A stretch of 64,000 bases of DNA from contig JBBPII010000018.1 in assembly GCA_038040385.1 (NCBI GenBank), forward strand, positions 1-64,000, given 5' to 3'. Shown piece after piece: positions 1 through 10,811 of this stretch. The notes below the pieces were generated by a model. The model was given only the letters and a program-made list of their open reading frames with translations. It made no database searches and was not told where the DNA came from. Origin of the DNA: Gilichinskyi gelida. Its GTDB lineage: Bacteria; Acidobacteriota; Thermoanaerobaculia; Gp7-AA8. The position numbers were made by a program, and so were the translations under genes. Each line of letters starts with the position of its first letter. Within the stretch, counting starts at the first letter, position 1.

Positions 1-99
1 GCTCCCGCAGTATATCGACATGTGGACGCCCCCCCCCCGGGCGCGACCTAACGTTTATATCTTTGCGTGCACGTCAACACAGTGCTTCGTGAGTGGTCG

Positions 100-155
100 G
101 GGCGCGCAGCCGCGCGCCCGCAACTCCGGAGTGCCGGGCGCGCAGCTGCGCGCCC
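100..155. repeat. Two tandem GC-rich palindromes
   Basis: Two 20-base units lie side by side, separated by 16 bases. The second, GGGCGCGCAGCTGCGCGCCC at 136-155, is a perfect palindrome. The first, at 100-119, differs by one base at the centre. They lie just upstream of the kinase gene. They could form hairpins in RNA or bind a protein dimer. The rest of positions 1-99 holds a C10 run (31-40) and no gene end that I can assign. Confidence 0.6.
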
Positions 156-176
156 CTACGCTGTTAACATTCGTTG

Positions 177-2834
<2,658 letters not shown>

Positions 2835-2841
2835 CGGTGTC

Positions 2842-2906
2842 GTTCGCCGTTGGCCGTTGGCCGTTGGCCGCCAGAAACGGTCAACGGCCAACGGTCAACG
2901 GTGAAC
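2842..2906. repeat. Inverted repeat built from CGTTGGC heptamers
   Basis: The left arm holds GTTCGCCGTTGGCCGTTGGC-type units. The right arm holds the complement (CAACGGCCAACGGTCAACGG). The spacer is about 6 bases. Related copies are at 34029-34095 and 41393-41457. Here the element fills the gap between the kinase gene and the permease gene and reaches the GTG start of the latter. Confidence 0.85.
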
Positions 2907-3644
2907 ACACTCGTCCTACTCGTCGCCGCATTTGCAGCCGGCGCGATCAACTCCATCGCCGGCGGCGGCACGCTGCTGTCGTTCCCGGCGCTGGTGTGGC
3001 TGGGGCGCGATCCGATTCTCGCCAATGCCACGAACACCGTCGCGCTGTGGCCGGGGTCGTTCGCCGGCGTGCTCGGCTTCCGGCGCGAGGTGGCCAGCGC
3101 GCGGCGGTGGCTGCTCTTCCTGACCATTCCGTCGCTGTTGGGCGGCACGGCCGGGGCGATCCTCCTCCTGCACACCACCAGCAAGACGTTCTCGAATCTC
3201 GTCCCCTTCCTCATCCTCGGCGCGACGCTGCTGCTCGCGGCGCAGGAGGTGATCACGCGCAAGCTGCAGCTCGTGGCGCAGGGGCATCGCTGGATCGCCG
3301 CGGCCTTCGTCTTTCAGTTCCTGGTCGGCATCTATGGCGGCTACTTCGGCGCCGGCATGGGCATCCTGATGCTCGCCGCCCTCGGCCTCATCGGTCTCAC
3401 CGACCTGCATCAGATGAACGGCCTGAAAAACCTGATGGCCATCTGCATCAACGGCGTGGCGGCGATCTACTTCGCCTTCTCCGGCGCGGTGCTGTGGCGC
3501 GACGCGGGGATGATGGCCGTCGCATCGATCGTCGGCGGCTACCTCGGCGCGAAGATCGCGCGGCGGCTGGGACGAACGTTCGTGCGCGGCCTGGTCGTGG
3601 CCATCGGGCTGACGATGACGGTGGCGCTGTTTCTCAAACGATAG
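2901..3644 (+). CDS. TauE/SafE family membrane permease
   Basis: This is a 247-residue integral membrane protein of the TauE/SafE (DUF81) family, whose members are proposed to export sulfite or organosulfonates. It shows the family's two halves: the N-terminal AAFAAGAINSIAGGGTLLSFP and the related FLVGIYGGYFGAGMGILMLAAL in the second half, with about eight hydrophobic segments. The start is set at GTG 2901. An upstream in-frame ATG at 2850 would make the first 17 residues come from the intergenic CGTTGGC repeat, and the hydrophobic N-terminus begins right after the GTG. The substrate cannot be read from the sequence, and no sulfur genes are adjacent. Confidence 0.88.
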   Translation: MNTLVLLVAAFAAGAINSIAGGGTLLSFPALVWLGRDPILANATNTVALWPGSFAGVLGFRREVASARRWLLFLTIPSLLGGTAGAILLLHTTSKTFSNLVPFLILGATLLLAAQEVITRKLQLVAQGHRWIAAAFVFQFLVGIYGGYFGAGMGILMLAALGLIGLTDLHQMNGLKNLMAICINGVAAIYFAFSGAVLWRDAGMMAVASIVGGYLGAKIARRLGRTFVRGLVVAIGLTMTVALFLKR

Positions 3645-3647
3645 AAT
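3642..3647 (+). promoter_or_regulatory. Putative -10 box TAGAAT, leaderless-type
   Basis: TAGAAT ends 9 bases before the ATG at 3657, and no Shine-Dalgarno sequence lies between. The following CGCCCGCTCATG is identical to the sequence before the FHA gene at 51228, where the box is TACAAT. The spacing suggests that transcription starts at or near the start codon. No convincing -35 box is seen. Confidence 0.4.
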
Positions 3648-3656
3648 CGCCCGCTC

Positions 3657-5573
3657 ATGCGCCGGTCCGAACGTTTCATCCAGCGAGAGCCGTATTTCTT
3701 CATCCTCGCCGACCCGCGCTACCTCTCTGCGAATCGGACCGCCGAGGCGGAGCGCGAGTTCTTCCGCAGCGGCGAGAAGGACGTGGCGGAGATCTACGAC
3801 ATCGCGCGGCAGCGGGTGATGGTGGCCTTCATGCCGCGCCGGGTGCTGGAGTACGGATGCGGCATCGGGCGGCTGGCCGTGCCGCTGGCGCAGCGGGCGG
3901 AGCGCGTAACGGCGGTCGACGCGTCGCCGGCCATGCTCGCCGCGGCGAAAACGGCGAGCAACATCGACTACATCGATGACGACCAATTCCGCGTCTCGAC
4001 GGCGACGTTCGACCTCATCACCTGCTTCCTCGTCCTGCAGCGTCTTCGGCGCGACGAAGGCCTCGCGCTGCTGAGTGAGCTGCTCGCACGCCTCGACGAC
4101 GGCGGCGTGCTCGTGGCACAGGTGCCGTTCCATCGGCCGTCCAGGCCGCTCGAATCGCTGCGCCGACGCGTGCCCGGTGTCAACGCCCTCGCCAACCTCG
4201 CGCGCGGCAAACCACTCGACACACCGCTGATCCCGACTACCACCTACGACGTCGACGAGATCGCCGCCATGGTCCGCGCCGCCGGCTGCGGCGATCCGTA
4301 TCTCGTCTTCACCAAGCACGGCGATGCCGACGCCGTCGTGCTCTACGCGCGCAAGCTCCCGCAGCGCAAATCCGAGGACGCGCCGCGCGACGAGACGTTC
4401 ATCGACGTCAAGGAGCTCGTCGCCCGCAGCTCCATCGACGATCTGAATCGCACCGCCGAGGCGTATTTCGCCTCGCTGACGGAATGGGATCACCACCTGG
4501 CCAAGCCGTTCAGCCGCGCGGACGAAGCGCCGGCGATGCTCATCAACCTCGCCGTGCTGCTGCAAGGGCTACGGCTCTCGCCCGGCGACGTCGTGCTCGA
4601 CTTCGGCGGCGGCACCGGGTGGCTGTCGCGATTCCTCACCCAGCTCGGCTGCCGCGCCATCGTGCTCGACGTCTCGGCCACCGCGCTCGACATCGCGCGC
4701 GCTCTGTACGACCGGATGCCGGTCGCCGGCAACCAGCCGGCGCCGCGGTTCGTGCAGTTCGACGGGCATCGCATCGACCTCCCCGACGCCAGCGTCGACC
4801 GGGTGGTCTGCTTCGACGCCTTCCACCACGCCCCCAATCCCGCCGAGGTGATCCGCGAATTCGCGCGCATCCTCAAGCCGGGCGGCATCGCCGGCTTCGC
4901 CGAGCCGGGGCCGCGCCATTCACAGACGCCGCAGTCGCAGTTCGAGATGCGCACGTACGGCGTGGTGGAGGCGGACATCGACATTCAATGGCTGCGGGAC
5001 GTGGCGCTCGACGCAGGCTTCGCGGAGATGAAGGTCGCCGCGCTCAACATCCCGCCGTTCCACCTCACCGTCGAGCAGTACGACGATCTGCTCGACGGCG
5101 GCCCCACCGCGGCGCGGTGGGAGGAGTGGTCGCGCGCGTTCATGCGCGACGTCCGCGATTTCTTTCTCATCAAACGCGGTGAGATGGCGCTCGACAGCCG
5201 CCACGGCGACGCGCTCGCCTGCACCATCGAAGCGCGGCTCGTCGATTCCACGCACGTGCACGTCACCGTCCGCAACGCCGGCCGCGCGCTCTGGCTCCCC
5301 TCCGGCGTTGAGCCCGGCGCCGTGAACCTCGGATGCCATCTCTACGATGCGGACGGGAAGCTGATCCGCTTCGACCACGCCTGGGCCGACCTCACGCCCG
5401 ACAAGCGCGCCGTCGCGCCGGGCGAGACGGTGGAGACGACGATGGCACTGCCGCCGCTCGATCCCGGCCGCTACGAGATCGAGATCGACCTCGTGGCCAC
5501 CCGCGTCGGCTGGTTCGCGCAGCTCGGCTCGAAGCCGGCGCGGCTCGAGATTGCGGTTCCCCCGTCATCCTGA
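3657..5573 (+). CDS. Double SAM-dependent methyltransferase with C-terminal beta domain
   Basis: The 638-residue protein contains two class I SAM methyltransferase domains. The first has the glycine motif EYGCGIGRLAVPL at about residue 63 with the acidic VTAVDAS. The second has LDFGGGTGWLSRFL at about 311, VLDVSATALDIAR, and a motif IV-like RVVCFDAFHHA. A C-terminal region (about 530-630) reads as a beta-rich Ig-like domain (TVRNAGRALWLPSG, LDPGRYEIEIDL). Such tandem proteins often act in glycan or cell-surface biosynthesis, but the acceptor is unknown. It may be transcribed with the phosphatase and NUDIX genes downstream, although a GTCATCC repeat separates them. The stop codon lies inside that repeat. 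Confidence 0.85.
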   Translation: MRRSERFIQREPYFFILADPRYLSANRTAEAEREFFRSGEKDVAEIYDIARQRVMVAFMPRRVLEYGCGIGRLAVPLAQRAERVTAVDASPAMLAAAKTASNIDYIDDDQFRVSTATFDLITCFLVLQRLRRDEGLALLSELLARLDDGGVLVAQVPFHRPSRPLESLRRRVPGVNALANLARGKPLDTPLIPTTTYDVDEIAAMVRAAGCGDPYLVFTKHGDADAVVLYARKLPQRKSEDAPRDETFIDVKELVARSSIDDLNRTAEAYFASLTEWDHHLAKPFSRADEAPAMLINLAVLLQGLRLSPGDVVLDFGGGTGWLSRFLTQLGCRAIVLDVSATALDIARALYDRMPVAGNQPAPRFVQFDGHRIDLPDASVDRVVCFDAFHHAPNPAEVIREFARILKPGGIAGFAEPGPRHSQTPQSQFEMRTYGVVEADIDIQWLRDVALDAGFAEMKVAALNIPPFHLTVEQYDDLLDGGPTAARWEEWSRAFMRDVRDFFLIKRGEMALDSRHGDALACTIEARLVDSTHVHVTVRNAGRALWLPSGVEPGAVNLGCHLYDADGKLIRFDHAWADLTPDKRAVAPGETVETTMALPPLDPGRYEIEIDLVATRVGWFAQLGSKPARLEIAVPPSS

Positions 5574-5637
5574 GCCGCGGAGACGGCGAAGGATCTCAGT
5601 CGTCGCGTATGAGATCCTTCGCTCCGCTCAGGATGAC
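5564..5637. repeat. GTCATCC...GGATGAC intergenic hairpin element
   Basis: The outer arms are GTCATCCTGAGC and GCTCAGGATGAC, and the inner arms contain GATCTCA / TGAGATC. Full copies lie at 14038-14128, 17533-17607, 30829-30902, 31981-32075 and 55046-55130. Half copies are at 24975-25013 and 56311-56339. This copy contains the stop codon of the upstream gene and the likely ATG of the downstream gene. Confidence 0.85.
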
Positions 5638-6367
5638 GAAACTCACCGAAGACCTCGCCCTCGCCCTCGCACTCGCCGACGCCGCGGACGCCATCACCAT
5701 GCGCTCGTTCCAGTCGACGTTCACTGTCCGCACCAAAGCCGATCGGACACCGGTGACCGAGGTGGACGAGGCGGTGGAGCGCGCCATCCGCGCAACGCTG
5801 GAGCGCGAGCGGCCGGACGACGGCATCGTCGGCGAGGAGTTCGGAGCGCGTGGGACGTCGCCGCGTCGCTGGATCATCGACCCCATCGACGCCACCAAGA
5901 ACTTCATCCGCGGCATTCCCGTCTTCGGCACGCTCATCGCGCTCGACGGGCAGGTCGGCGTGGTCTCCGCCCCAGCCCTGCACCGCCGCTGGTGGGCCGC
6001 GCGCGGCGACGGGGCGTTCTGCAACGGCGCGCCGATTCGCGTGTCGGCGATCGATCGCATCGGCGAGGCGCAGCTCTCCTACGATGATCTGAGCGGCGGC
6101 GACAACCTCCTCGCTCTCCTGCACGCCTGCGGGCGCACACGCGCGTTCGGCGACTTCTGGTCGCACATGCTCGTCGCGGAAGGCGCGGTCGACATCGCCG
6201 TCGAGCCGCAGGTCGCGCACTGGGACATGGCCGCCGTCCAGGTGATCGTGGAGGAAGCGGGCGGGCGCTTCACCAGCTACGCCGGCGAGCCGCGCGCCGA
6301 CGCGGGCAGCGCAGTCTCGACCAACGGACTGCTGCACGAGGAGGTGCTGCGCTGGCTGAACAGGTGA
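5633..6367 (+). CDS. Inositol-monophosphatase family phosphatase, HisN-like
   Basis: This is a Mg-dependent phosphatase of the IMPase superfamily, 244 residues, close to family length. The metal-binding signature is present: GEEFG, then WIIDPIDATKNFIRGIP, and near the C-terminus AHWDMAA. The TKNFIRG version of the DPxDxT motif resembles HisN-type histidinol-phosphate phosphatases rather than classical inositol monophosphatases (TxNF.HG), so a histidinol-phosphatase role is plausible but unproven. No other his genes are in the window. The ATG at 5633 is the last methionine before the conserved N-terminus and lies within the GGATGAC arm of the intergenic repeat. The stop overlaps the next ATG by one base. 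Confidence 0.85.
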   Translation: MTKLTEDLALALALADAADAITMRSFQSTFTVRTKADRTPVTEVDEAVERAIRATLERERPDDGIVGEEFGARGTSPRRWIIDPIDATKNFIRGIPVFGTLIALDGQVGVVSAPALHRRWWAARGDGAFCNGAPIRVSAIDRIGEAQLSYDDLSGGDNLLALLHACGRTRAFGDFWSHMLVAEGAVDIAVEPQVAHWDMAAVQVIVEEAGGRFTSYAGEPRADAGSAVSTNGLLHEEVLRWLNR

Positions 6368-6915
6368 TGGTGGTTCCCACCGCGGATCTCGAGCACTTTT
6401 TCGACGCGCAATTCATCCGCGAGCGCGCCGAGGAGATCCTCTATCTCATCTCCACGCGGCATTTCTTCATCGATCGCGATGTGGCCGAGGTCACACCGCA
6501 CTACCGGCAGATCATCCCGTACGTGATCATCCGCTGCGGCGACGACTACTTCGTCCTCGAGCGGACCTCGAAGCAGACCGAGGCGCGGCTGCACCACAAG
6601 CTATCGCTCGGCATCGGAGGGCACATCAATCCCGGCCACACTCTGCTCGAAGGTTTGGAGAAGGAGCTCGGCGAAGAGGTGGACGTCGACACCGATTTCA
6701 AGCTCGATTTCGCCGGCATCCTCAACGACGATTCGACCGAGGTCGGACGCGTGCACCTCGGCGCGGTCTACGTGCTGGAAGCGGCGACGCGCGACGTGCG
6801 CGTGCGGGAGACGGAGAAGATGACCGGCGAATGGATGCCGCGCGCCGCGCTGGCGCCGCTGCGCGAGCGGATGGAAACCTGGTCGCAGATCGTCTATGAC
6901 GAGCTTATTTCTTAG
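6367..6915 (+). CDS. NUDIX hydrolase-like protein
   Basis: The 182-residue protein carries a NUDIX box with GGHINPGHTLLEGLEKELGEEV. The E...KELxEE core is intact except that the usual Arg of REUXEE is Lys. NUDIX enzymes cleave nucleoside diphosphates linked to another group. An N-terminal extension of about 45 residues precedes the fold (QIIPYVIIRCGDDYFVLERT). The ATG at 6367 overlaps the preceding TGA by one base, so translation is probably coupled. A GTG three bases earlier is the alternative start. The 3' end overlaps the MBL gene by 20 bases. The substrate is unknown. Confidence 0.85.
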   Translation: MVVPTADLEHFFDAQFIRERAEEILYLISTRHFFIDRDVAEVTPHYRQIIPYVIIRCGDDYFVLERTSKQTEARLHHKLSLGIGGHINPGHTLLEGLEKELGEEVDVDTDFKLDFAGILNDDSTEVGRVHLGAVYVLEAATRDVRVRETEKMTGEWMPRAALAPLRERMETWSQIVYDELIS

Positions 6916-7738
6916 CCTGGCCGTCGTACTCCTCGGCACGGGCTATCCGCGTCCCGATGCGAATCATGCCGGCCCGTCGCTCGCCATCGTCGCGGGCGAC
7001 ACTTGGTTCGTCGTCGATGCCGGCCGCGGCGTGACCATGCGCATCGCCGGAACAGAACTGCAGTACAAGGACCTCCAAGCGGTCTTCATCACTCACTTTC
7101 ACTCCGACCACACCGCGGGGCTGCCGGATCTCTTCAACACGTCGTGGCAGTTCGGGCGCAAGACGCGCCCGCTGGAGCTGTACGGACCGCGCGGCGTGTC
7201 GCGTCTGGCCAACGCGATGCTGGAGTTCTTCCACGACGACATCCACTACCGCCGCGATCTGCTGGAGAAGCATCCCGCCGCCGGCGCCACGATCAAGACG
7301 CACGTGGTGCGCGAGGGCGTGGTGTACGACGACGGCGCCGTGCGCGTGACCGCCTTCGCCGTCGACCACCGCCCGGTCGTCCCCGCGTTCGGCTATCGAT
7401 TCGACAGCGGCGGCCGCTCCATCGTCGTCTCCGGCGACACCCGTCCCACCGCGAATCTCATCAAGTTCGCCAAGGGCGCGGACGTTCTCGTCCTCGAGGC
7501 GTACCTTCCCGAGCATTTCCTGAAGGTCGACACGCCGGAAGTCGCCGCCCGCCTGATGCGCTACCACACAAGCGCGGAGGAAGCGGGCCAGATCGCCGCG
7601 AACGCCGGCGTGAAGACGCTCGTGCTCACGCATCTGATCCCCGCCGGCGCCGCGGACACCTTCCGCGAGCGCGCGGCGAAGGCCTTCAAGGGGAAGATCG
7701 TGGTTGGAGAAGATCTGGTGCGCGTCGGCGTCGAGTGA
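6896..7738 (+). CDS. Exported metallo-beta-lactamase-fold hydrolase
   Basis: The 280-residue MBL-fold enzyme has the dinuclear zinc motif THFHSDHTAG at about residues 66-75, and further ligands in VSGDTRPT and LTHL. The order and spacing resemble the RNase Z/arylsulfatase-like branch (VFITHFHSDHTAGLPDL). The N-terminus MTSLFLSLAVVLLG is hydrophobic and may be a signal peptide, although the fold begins very soon after it. The start overlaps the NUDIX gene. About 85 bases of its 3' end are repeated in degenerate form at 8862-8957, on the far side of the next gene. The substrate is unknown. Confidence 0.87.
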   Translation: MTSLFLSLAVVLLGTGYPRPDANHAGPSLAIVAGDTWFVVDAGRGVTMRIAGTELQYKDLQAVFITHFHSDHTAGLPDLFNTSWQFGRKTRPLELYGPRGVSRLANAMLEFFHDDIHYRRDLLEKHPAAGATIKTHVVREGVVYDDGAVRVTAFAVDHRPVVPAFGYRFDSGGRSIVVSGDTRPTANLIKFAKGADVLVLEAYLPEHFLKVDTPEVAARLMRYHTSAEEAGQIAANAGVKTLVLTHLIPAGAADTFRERAAKAFKGKIVVGEDLVRVGVE

Positions 7739-7789
7739 AACGCAGTAAGCATTCGTAAGATCCCCGGAGGGTCCGCCCTTCGGAGATCT

Positions 7790-8813
7790 CTATTTTTGTG
7801 AGCCGTCGGTGACACCTACCGCCAGCAAGATTCTGCCAATTAGCCAACTCTCTATTTCGGCATCACTTGGTGCGCCGCGCCAACTTGAACTGTCGCGAGA
7901 CAGCACTCGCAATTGCCTGACGACCGTGATGCGAACGCCATAGTCCTCCTCGTCCGTCAAGGTCGTCACAAACTCCTCTCGCCAGTCGTGGCCGTTGTCA
8001 GTGTTGATAGAGCCATTCTGCACTCGGAAAAACTTCGGATCGATGCCGCCGACTGCCGCTCCTCTGATTTCGGCGAGTTGCTCTGCTGCCTGCAAAGTTG
8101 CCCGCCAGACAGTCGCAATCGGCGCCTTGACGTACATCTTTACAGCGGTGCGATCGGAGACGCCGGGATGCAGCGTTCTGAGCGGATTCCAGTGACGATC
8201 GTCGGGATCGAATTCCGACCTGAACCTGTACGGTTCTTCGGCTGGGGCATCTAGTCCAAGGCTCGTCGATTTTGGCGTTGCGATCTGCTGTCCCGTGATG
8301 GTCGCCAGTTTCGACAAGAACGCTTGCTCAAACTTTCCGGTGGACGGCGCCGGCACCGTCCCGAGTTCCGTATCTGCGATGCAGTTGCCCCAGAAGTCCA
8401 TCGCAACGTGATCGCCTTCCGGCCGTAGTGACACCTCGACGAGGATGCTGCCCAATGTGCGCGCCGAAGTCTGCGATGAACCCTGAAGAGCCATCAGTTG
8501 ACACGAAGCAAAGGTGCGCATGTGGCCACCAGTCTTGGCATTGATGATTGGATAGATGCAGTAGTCATCAAGGCGGCTTGTCGGTTGGTGGAACACGATG
8601 ACCAGGTTGCCGCGAGATGACTTCTCCAGTCGCGCCTTGAGCGCGCTGGCCGCCTTCCTGACCGCCGCCTCGAACTTTATCTGGGGACAAGCGGAGGGTT
8701 ACAGTCGACTTGACCGGCGTCACGTCTCGCGCGGTGGGGATGACCGTTAACTGCGCCGCGGACGCCGTGGCCAGCATGCCGATGACGAGAAACGCAGACT
8801 CCACAGCGCGCAT
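7790..8813 (-). pseudogene. Secreted protein of unknown function, frameshifted
   Basis: Two minus-strand frames join into one protein of about 340 residues. Frame one starts with ATG at 8813 and encodes a clear signal peptide (SAFLVIGMLATASAA) and VTLRLSPDK. Near 8672-8680 the reading shifts by one base and continues as FEAAVRKAASALKARLEK, then NLVIVFHQPTSRLDDYC and onward to the stop at 7790. The continuation has good coding character well upstream of any methionine, so the break lies inside one ancestral gene. The C-terminal half (APIATVWRATLQAAEQL) faintly resembles proteins with a 'vW..l...l' helix start, but I do not recognise the family. G+C is lower than in its neighbours. It could be a pseudogene or an assembly error. 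Confidence 0.6.
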
Positions 8814-8861
8814 TGGCTCCTCCCTTGTCCACCTTTGCCAGACATTCTATGGGCTTACGAC

Positions 8862-8957
8862 GCGGCGCCGCGGACACCTTCGGCGAGGCGGGCGGCGAAG
8901 GCGTTCAAGGGGACGATCGTGGCTGGGGAAGATCTAGTGCGCGTGACCGCTGATTGA
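8862..8957 (+). pseudogene. Remnant copy of the MBL hydrolase 3' end
   Basis: This stretch aligns with the last roughly 85 bases of the MBL gene (7650-7738). Shared runs include GGCGCCGCGGACACCTTC, GGCGGCGAAGG, GTTCAAGGGGA and GAAGATCT.GTGCGCGT. About eight substitutions and a one-base length change destroy the frame. It is not translated in any useful frame. Together with the intact copy it brackets the frameshifted secreted-protein gene. Confidence 0.75.
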
Positions 8958-9011
8958 GGGCGGCAAGAGCGCGCTTGGTCCGGGGATAACTCGGCTAGAA
9001 TTCGGAGCACC

Positions 9012-9254
9012 ATGGCTCGGAAGATTCAGCGGAAGTTCCAGGAGATCGAATCGGAGCTCCTGCAGCTCAATCCTCACCTTCGCGCAACCCTCGCGAAGAG
9101 CTTGCTCGACAGCCTCGAGACCCTTTCCGACGAGGAGTACGAAGGCCTTTGGGCGGAGGAAGCTGAAGCTCGATACGCCGACTTCAAGGCCGGCCGAACC
9201 AAGGCGGTCAACGGGGAGGGGGTTCTCGCACGGGCACGGGCGAGGAGCCGTTGA
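9012..9254 (+). CDS. Antitoxin, addiction-module component (TIGR02574-like)
   Basis: This 80-residue acidic, helical protein has the pattern of the addiction-module component family: LNPHLRATLAKSLLDSLETL followed by a DEEYEGLWAEEAEARYADFKAG segment. Such proteins neutralise a RelE/ParE-type toxin and usually repress their own promoter. The toxin gene follows with a 4-base TTGA overlap. A TAGAAT box at 8993-8998 and GGAG at 9003-9006 precede the ATG. The C-terminal tail is arginine-rich. Confidence 0.82.
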   Translation: MARKIQRKFQEIESELLQLNPHLRATLAKSLLDSLETLSDEEYEGLWAEEAEARYADFKAGRTKAVNGEGVLARARARSR

Positions 9255-9559
9255 AGGCTTACCGCTTTCTCGAAGACGCGGAAGCCGAGTTTCAGGAACA
9301 CATACGGTACTTCGACGAGCAGTCAGTTGGTCTTGGCGACAAGTTCATCGCAGACGTCGAAGCGGTACTTCGCCGCATCCGCGATTTCCCTAAGAGTGGC
9401 TCACCGATTTCGAGAAACGTGCGCAAGAGCGTTCTCCGCATCTTCAAGTACAACCTGCTGTACGTGAACGAGCCTGAGGAGATCATGATCGTCGCCGTAG
9501 CGCCTCACAAACGCCGGCCCGGGTACTGGCGGAAACGACTTCGCAATCTTCGCCGCTAG
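9251..9559 (+). CDS. RelE/ParE family toxin
   Basis: The 102-residue basic protein matches the RelE/ParE superfamily: the helical N-terminus EDAEAEFQEHIRYFDEQSVGLGDKFIADVEAVLRRI, then the strands FPKSGSPI, RKSVLRIFKYNLLYVNEP and EIMIVAVAPHKRRPGYWRKR. ParE-like members poison gyrase and RelE-like members cleave ribosome-bound mRNA; which applies here cannot be decided. The start is a TTG at 9251 overlapping the antitoxin stop, the usual arrangement for translational coupling. Confidence 0.85.
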   Translation: MKAYRFLEDAEAEFQEHIRYFDEQSVGLGDKFIADVEAVLRRIRDFPKSGSPISRNVRKSVLRIFKYNLLYVNEPEEIMIVAVAPHKRRPGYWRKRLRNLRR

Positions 9560-9566
9560 GTCGGCG

Positions 9567-10127
9567 TCAACTGACCGCGGCGCGACTCGTCCGCCATTGG
9601 CTCACGACATCCATGACCGTCTTGAGCGCCGCGAACGAGCGGAAGAGGACCGTGGCCCGATCGAACAGCACGATGCCGAACTTCCCGAGTACGATCGTGA
9701 GATGGATGACCACCACGCGACGGACATAGGCATCGCTGCCGTCATCCTCCCGGGCCATCATCCGCACCAGATACTCGATCGCCAGGAGGATGGCGATGGC
9801 GATCAATCCCTGCCGAAACGAGCCGCCCTCGAACCGTTCAGCCGGCGCGACCCGCGGGATGACGAACCCGAGGATCACCAGGAGAAAGACCGCATGCACC
9901 GCGTTGAAGAGAAACGTGAGCAGGAGGAACACACTGGTCGGGCGTTTGCGCCGGACGCCGAGCAGGATGAGGATCAGTAGCCCGCGCAGGACGTTTTCCG
10001 CCCAATAGAGCGCGATTCCCGTCCCGACCGGCCAATCGGCGAAGAACACGCCGTACACCGACACGGCGTTGATCGCCAACGCCTGGGCCGCCCCCGCGAC
10101 CTTGCCGAGGTTCATCCGACGAGTCAA
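9567..10127 (-). CDS. DUF6498-like integral membrane protein
   Basis: This 186-residue protein has about four or five membrane helices (ALAINAVSVYGVFF, GLLILILLGV, VFLLLTFLFNAVHAVFLLVILGFV, GLIAIAILLAIEYLV). The early GTGIALYWAENVLRGL segment is typical of DUF6498 proteins, which have no assigned function. It converges with the toxin gene 7 bases away and diverges from the secreted-protein gene at 10152, leaving only 24 bases between the two starts. Confidence 0.7.
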   Translation of the reverse strand: MTRRMNLGKVAGAAQALAINAVSVYGVFFADWPVGTGIALYWAENVLRGLLILILLGVRRKRPTSVFLLLTFLFNAVHAVFLLVILGFVIPRVAPAERFEGGSFRQGLIAIAILLAIEYLVRMMAREDDGSDAYVRRVVVIHLTIVLGKFGIVLFDRATVLFRSFAALKTVMDVVSQWRTSRAAVS

Positions 10128-10151
10128 TTTGCGCTAGTCTGACTGGACTCC

Positions 10152-10811
10152 ATGCGTTTTCGATTCATCCTCATCGCCCTGCTGCTCGCAGCGCCGCAGC
10201 TTTGGGCGGAATGCGCCCCTCCGCGTCTGCTCCGCATGGTCACTCAGGCCGACTCACCGAAGATTCAGGCGGGCAGTTTCGCGTCGCGGCCTAAGACGGT
10301 GTATCGCCTCGGCGCAAAGTTCGCGCGCGTGGAAGAGCAGGCCGACCGCGAGCAGAACCTGCATCTGCTGCTCGTGGCTAGCGCGCCCGATTCTTGGGTC
10401 GTCAACCGTCTGGACGCCACAGGCCGTCACTTCGTCGATCCCGATCCGAAGGGAAACGTCTCCGTTCCTCTTTTCCCGCCCGGCAGCTTTGACCAGTCCT
10501 TTCCCACGGAACTGACCGCCATCCAGATGGGGTGCGAGATCGCGTTTTTCGAATCGCACCGCAGTCCGATCAAAGCGCTGAAGACGCGCGACGGCGACAA
10601 GGTTCAGCAGGCATTCGGCGTCGGTGGATGGAAGCTCGTTTTGGTACGCCGAGACGAGAAGGGCCCGCCCGAGATGCTGTTCGTCTTTCACGGCAACGAC
10701 ATCGCGTTGGTTCTTCGCTACCTGACGTTCGAGGAGTTCCCGTCGCCGGACATGGAACTGTTCGCCAAACCGAAAGGCATCGCATTCACGGAGGGGGCAT
10801 CGCCGAAATGA
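10152..10811 (+). CDS. Secreted protein of unknown function
   Basis: The 219-residue protein begins with a signal peptide (RFRFILIALLLAAPQLWA, then EC). The mature part is a mixed alpha/beta domain with no motif I recognise. It has only two cysteines after the signal and no HExxH, SxN or lipobox. The stop overlaps the next gene in ATGA, so the two products are probably made together and may act in the same envelope process. A TAGTCT box lies 11 bases before the ATG without a Shine-Dalgarno sequence. Confidence 0.65.
   Translation: MRFRFILIALLLAAPQLWAECAPPRLLRMVTQADSPKIQAGSFASRPKTVYRLGAKFARVEEQADREQNLHLLLVASAPDSWVVNRLDATGRHFVDPDPKGNVSVPLFPPGSFDQSFPTELTAIQMGCEIAFFESHRSPIKALKTRDGDKVQQAFGVGGWKLVLVRRDEKGPPEMLFVFHGNDIALVLRYLTFEEFPSPDMELFAKPKGIAFTEGASPK

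Noticed and set aside
1..99. End of an upstream gene with a C10 slippage at 31-40
   Set aside because: Too little sequence is visible to decide the frame or the product.
2850..2900. Earlier ATG starts for the TauE/SafE, LolC/E and helicase genes
   Set aside because: The added residues (WPPETVNGQRSTVN-like or STQHSAL-like) are encoded by intergenic repeats, not by conserved coding sequence.
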